A stretch of 64,000 nucleotides of DNA from Cyclaneusma minus. Taxonomy: Eukaryota; Ascomycota; Leotiomycetes; Marthamycetales; Marthamycetaceae. The stretch is taken from the NCBI GenBank assembly GCA_037179335.1, contig JAKZHN010000002.1:992001-1056000 (forward strand), read 5' to 3'. The notes below the pieces were generated by a model, which saw only the letters and a program-made list of their open reading frames with translations, was not told the DNA's origin and did not search any database. The position numbers and the translations under genes were made by a program. Positions 60,002 through 64,000 of the stretch are shown piece by piece (the first letter of the stretch is position 1; every line of letters starts with the position of its first letter).

Positions 60002-61669
60002 ATGCCAGACCCTCCACCCAGCAAGCGCCCCAGGCGCGCCTTCTCGAGCGCCTGCGATACTCACGCTTCATCTACTACAATTGCTTCTCCCGATCACGTT
60101 GAGACCAGAAACGACGAAGGCGAAACGCACTCTCCTTCTCAGATGTCCCGAGTCTTCGAAGCTACGAACATGGGCGCCGCCGACGCAAGCAATACTAACG
60201 CCGAAGCCTTCTCTCCCTTTCAGTCCTCCGAGGACTCCGAGGCCACCGACACGAGCGATAACAAGCCCAGCACTCCCTCTGCTTCTCAAGACAGTGGAGC
60301 TCCCGGTACAATCCAAACGAGCACCAACAACACCGACATCTACGAGACCGAGGTTGTCTCTGCCGAGGCTGACCAATCCACCAACCCCTACAAGAAGCGC
60401 AAAAGGTCGGCTGAGAGCGACCGTACTGATGAGACCCCAGCTGGTGCTCCAATTGCCACTCCACCTCAGATCTCTTCGCTTCGCGAAACTCGTCGTACTC
60501 GCAGTATATCTCCCGGCAAGACCTCAGCTGCCGCTTTACCGTCCACTCCCGACCCCGAGTACCGTCTTTACGATACTATCCCCGTCGAAATCCCAGTCAT
60601 CACCACGGCTACTGCCACATCAGGTCGTGCAAAGACCGAGTCTACACCAGAGCCCAGATCCCCGAAGACATTCGATGAGATGATAGCCGAAACCCCGTTT
60701 TCTCCGACTGTCGCAAATGATTTCCCTCACGAGTATTGGGGTTGGAGTCCACGTGCCCAGGATGAATATGATCATCGACGAAGAGCTGAGCGTACCGTCA
60801 TGGGCGAACCTGATTCGGTCATAGCACGAAGGTTTTCCCCAGTTGTTGAACCGCCGCCGGCTTACTTCTGTCAGAATCCCGACTGCTGGGCATTCTTCGA
60901 CCTTGGTCACAGATGCGGCGGAAACTTTTCTTTCAGTGAGGCGCTACCTCGTGGTTACGATGAACCGTTTCCCGGGGATCGGTATTACGATTATGGCGAG
61001 GGAAGGCAAGGAAGGGATACCGGCGAAGAAGAAAAAGAGCAAGAAGAGGATAATGGCGGAGAAGCAGAGATGAATGACGAATCTTCCTCGGAGCGCGAGG
61101 AACCTATATCAGACAGCGAAGACACTTCATCGGCGAGCGAAGCATACGTAGCCGCTCCGTCTTCCGCTCCTAATCGTCGAGCCCATCCTGTTCATGGAGC
61201 CCGTGCTACTACCGAACCAGTTGTTGCCAGCGGCGGTTCTGGCACTCTTAGTTCGACTCCTGGGTCTGGTTTTCTCTCCGGATACGTCGCACAATCCCAA
61301 GCTGCTGCCCCAGTACCAGCTCCACCCGTCGCAGCCCCGCCAGTTACTGGGCAGCCCGCCATCGCATCATCTTCTGCCGGCCCGCAGGTCACTCCCGCCG
61401 TCACTTATCAAATTGGTACACATCCCGCCCAATTGCAGGTAGCTTCCGTCGCGCAAGTTACTAGCAATGCCACCTATGCCTTGTCCGGCCTCGGTAACTC
61501 CTTGCACTACTCGACCTTCTTCCCACCCTTTGATCCCCATGAAACGGCGGACAGGGGTGACGGGCGTTGGACATGCTTTGGTACGATGTGCAATGGAAGA
61601 AACGGCCGCTGTCATTTCGGTCGAAAGAGATAACGGGATCGCCACCACAGGACCCACCACGCTGTCTAG
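60002..61669 (+). pseudogene. D: longest finger-family paralogue, stop codon inside the finger
   Basis: ATG 60002 (MPDPPPSKRPRRAFSS) matches the E start; the frame is open further upstream but without an ATG that fits. It runs 543 codons to TAA at 61631-61633. Order: basic start KRPRR, Ser/Thr/Asp-rich region with repeated FSPF/SPSQ motifs, KKRKRSAESD near residue 130, FDEMIAE near 225, a zinc-knuckle-like CQNPDCWAFFDLGHRC near 290, an acidic segment, an Ala/Pro/Val linker, then RGDGRWTCFGTMC and NGRNGRCHFGRKR. The stop cuts C-x4-C-x6-C from its His residues: past it the frame continues RDRHHRTHHAV to TAG 61667-61669, as in B. So only the last 11 codons are lost, but they hold the His ligands. 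Could be expressed as a half-finger protein. Confidence 0.65.
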
Positions 61670-63689
61670 GGCGCAAACCTAGTAGCGATAATGAGCGGAT
61701 ATTATGAGAAGGTGCAAGTTGGTTCTGAGTGATTGGAGAGCGGGGAGGGTGGCGCGGACTTGATGAACGACAGGGGGATATTGTGGGCGGTGGTGGCAGG
61801 TGGTCATGATGGGGGGTGGAGGGGATCATCAGGATTCGGGAATGAGACCATTTATCATGGGCATTTGAGAAGAGAGTTTGACGGCTTTGTGGGGTGGCCG
61901 CTGTGGTGCTTCATTGCTTTGTTCTTTCCTTTGGCGTTGCTTTCGAGTTTGCTTTTCGCGATTTCTTTCGGCGTTCATACCCCATGTAGTTATTGCTTTC
62001 TAGGCTAGCTAGATCGCGTTGTGTTGATAGGGGGTTAATGAATGCTTTCTTTTTCATGGAACCGGTGCCAACTGCCAATTCGAACGTGAACTTGTTGTGA
62101 AGCTCATCAGTTGCCAAACCAGACGTCGAGAATGACTTCAAGTCCTTTGGATTGAAGGTACCAGTGACTTCCAAGTCCTAAGTGGGTGGAGGATATCTCA
62201 TGAGTAAATGCTACTTTGAGTGAAGATCAGACCGGACTCAAAATTCTAAATTGTGAACATGTGAAGATTTAGGATATTTCGAAGCTTCGAATGGAGTAAC
62301 AGCTACAGTGAACCCACGTCTTCCTTCACCCACCATTCAAAAGCAGAATCTGCTCCGTCAATTCGGCTTCTTCGGCTCGAAGTGAAACAATGGGCGGCGG
62401 ATCTTCCAACCTAGCCAAGTCGCTGCTGGATACATCAAATGATTTCGAGCCGCCGTCATGTTCAACAATCAGTGTCACACCGGCTCATCGGCTACGCAAG
62501 CATTGGGATCATCTGCACCGCACGCTAGCAATTTGAATTCCACCGGAATCAAGACAGATATTGACTTCAGATGTCGAAAGGTATCTCGGGGACTTCGAAG
62601 AAGTTTCATGGAAATTCCGATGACTGGAGAAAGTATGAATGGCTTCTAAGATCGGGAGTCTGGCCTCTGGGTACGCCCAAAGCTCTTCATCTCGATACAT
62701 TACAAGGTCTGTGCGACTGCCGAGAATCCGAATAGATGACTTCTAGATTGTGGGAGCTTTCGAATCTCCTTGTGATTTCGAAGCTCCAAGTGAATTCAGA
62801 GCTCTAAGTGGTCCGGAAGCCCAGATGACCGGCGAGGACCCGAAAATACTAGCAATTGGTTGACAATCTCCAAAACCTTGCAAAGTTGGCTCATGTTTAA
62901 CAATCCTCTATTTCTTCCCAAATTCCCCAGTTTTGCTAAGCAATCAAAGTTCCTCAAGCTCCCAAATACCATTCATCACCATTGAATCAGCAGATACGCA
63001 CACAAGCTTTTGTAAAGTTTTGCCCCTTTTGCGCCTATATGCAAATATGCAGTCACTCGCAAAGCTCTATACTGACTGAGGCAATCGACCTCCGTCTCTC
63101 CTCCCAGTTTTCTTAGTCCCAGCGCACTCTGTTAACCACTAAAGTCCTAGTCAGCCAAAGCCACCTTATCATGACCGCACCTCCATATAATGCAGGCAAA
63201 TTGGAATACTCTAGATACTAACAATATCCCATCTAATTTGGCACGTTCTAAATTTTTCGAAATACTTCACATCTATTATGAATTTCAGCTAGCGAGAGTT
63301 GTACCCTTTACGGCCAAGACGAAAACAAATGGGGAAAAAAAGAATTGCGGCTACCAATAATTTGTAGAGTATTGACCATTCTCGACCGTGCAGGCGCCGC
63401 TCCTTCAAAATACCAGACCAAATGTGATATACAATCCCGGTAAAATTTTAATCCTTAGCGTCCTCGCTTAACATGCGATCGCTGCGATTACTAAGCTTGG
63501 CGCGATTCAAATATCTCACTTTTTGGTCGCGCTCCCCGACCTTTCCCATTTTCTACAACAGCTACTCCGAGAAGCTTCCGGCACTGATCAACAGTGACAT
63601 TGCTCAATCAACGATCCTTCGTCCTGTTACTGAGCAAGCTTGCGCAATCGACCATGCTTCCAGTCGCTGCCTCACGCACAAGGGACAAG
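61670..63689. other. 3' region of D and spacer to E
   Basis: About 61,880-62,110 matches the 3' flanks of B and C (CCTTTGGCGTTGCTTTCGAG, TTTCGGCGTTCATACCC, TTAATGAATGCTTTCTTTTT, GTGAACTTGTTGTGAAGC). From about 62,200 to 63,450 I see no gene. Short phrases with TTCGAAGCT and AGCTCCAAGTGAATTCAGAG recur weakly. Confidence 0.45.
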
Positions 63690-64000
63690 ATGCCAAATTC
63701 TCCGCCAACCAAGCGCTACAAGCGCAGTCACCACTGCCGAGATTCCATTGGCAGTTCGACTTCACAAGACGACAGCAATGACGCTTCTGTCTTTGACGTC
63801 ACCGACGCGACCGAGGTAAGATGGCCATGAGATCGACTTCCCTTCCACCTCCAATCATGACTCTGACTCTCCCTCTCAGCACAAGTCCGCCTCCGAAGAC
63901 TCTGGCTCCTCTAACGAAGCTGGCTATGAGAGCGACCGGACTTTCAACCGACCGAATAAGAAGCGGAAGAGAGTCGGAAATACCAAGACCACCAACACCG
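63690..64000 (+). CDS. E: start of another paralogue of D, cut by the window end
   Basis: ATG 63690 (MPNSPPTKRYKRSHHCRDS) matches D (MPDPPPSKRPRR). The frame is open to 63815 (DVTDATE), then hits TGA shortly after. The other frame is open to the window end and continues the family: SDSPSQHKSASEDSGSSNEA, ESDRTFNRPNKKRKRVGNTK (D: NPYKKRKRSAESD). The switch is either a 64-base intron 63816-63879 (GTAAGA donor, CTGAC, CTCTCAG acceptor) or a frameshift, because the second frame also reads sensibly upstream of that acceptor (EIDFPSTSNHDSD). An in-frame ATG lies at 63654. The finger would be beyond the window. Confidence 0.5.

Noticed and set aside
1..64000. CRISPR arrays, operons, bacterial ribosome sites, rRNA and tRNA genes
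   Set aside because: The window is eukaryotic; no regular spacer arrays were seen and I found no convincing tRNA A/B box pair by eye.

Overview
The window reads as nuclear DNA of a filamentous ascomycete (Pezizomycotina; Dothideomycete-like is a guess). The evidence is short GT-AG introns with CTAAC/CTGAC-type branch sites, fungal agmatinase and amino-acid permease genes, and a very A+T-rich block with the look of repeat-induced point mutation (RIP). All calls were made by reading; no alignment or search was run.

Layout. (1) 1-860 holds decayed direct repeats. (2) 2.7-10.1 kb carries five tandem minus-strand paralogues (called P1-P5 here) of a low-complexity, basic protein ending in a Cys/His finger (C-x4-C-x12-H, then a second His). 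P1 and P4 look intact, P2 has lost a metal-ligand Cys, P3 has a one-base frameshift and P5 has a stop codon just before the finger. (3) 10.9-15.1 kb is a minus-strand secreted agmatinase-type ureohydrolase in four exons, with a 2.06 kb first intron full of decayed sequence and a 628 bp third intron. (4) 15.1-19.4 kb has no convincing gene but does have degenerate repeats. (5) 19.4-21.4 kb is a complete four-exon amino-acid permease and 22.1-23.4 kb is a conserved-looking acidic-tail protein. (6) 24.1-30.3 kb contains four broken plus-strand paralogues (A, A', B, C). Two more (D, E) lie at 60.0-64.0 kb. B, C and D carry a related C-terminal finger (C-x4-C-x6-C-x10-H). (7) 31,642-59,559 is a 27.9 kb A+T-rich block. 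It is bounded by an exact 19-base terminal inverted repeat and an exact 8-base target duplication (CCGCCAGC), which is the signature of a hAT-type DNA transposon. Nested inside is an LTR retrotransposon (50,342-56,879) with its own exact 5-base target duplication (CAAAT), and a second LTR-like pair (about 40.24-47.61 kb).

The most notable biology is the combination. A lineage-specific-looking family of finger proteins is amplified on both sides of a giant nested transposon. Its members are broken mainly by TAA/TAG codons of the kind made by CpA to TpA changes, as expected if RIP or RIP leakage acted on the duplicates. The function of the family is unknown. Basic clusters, an acidic stretch and terminal Cys/His fingers suggest nuclear, nucleic-acid-related proteins, but that is inference.
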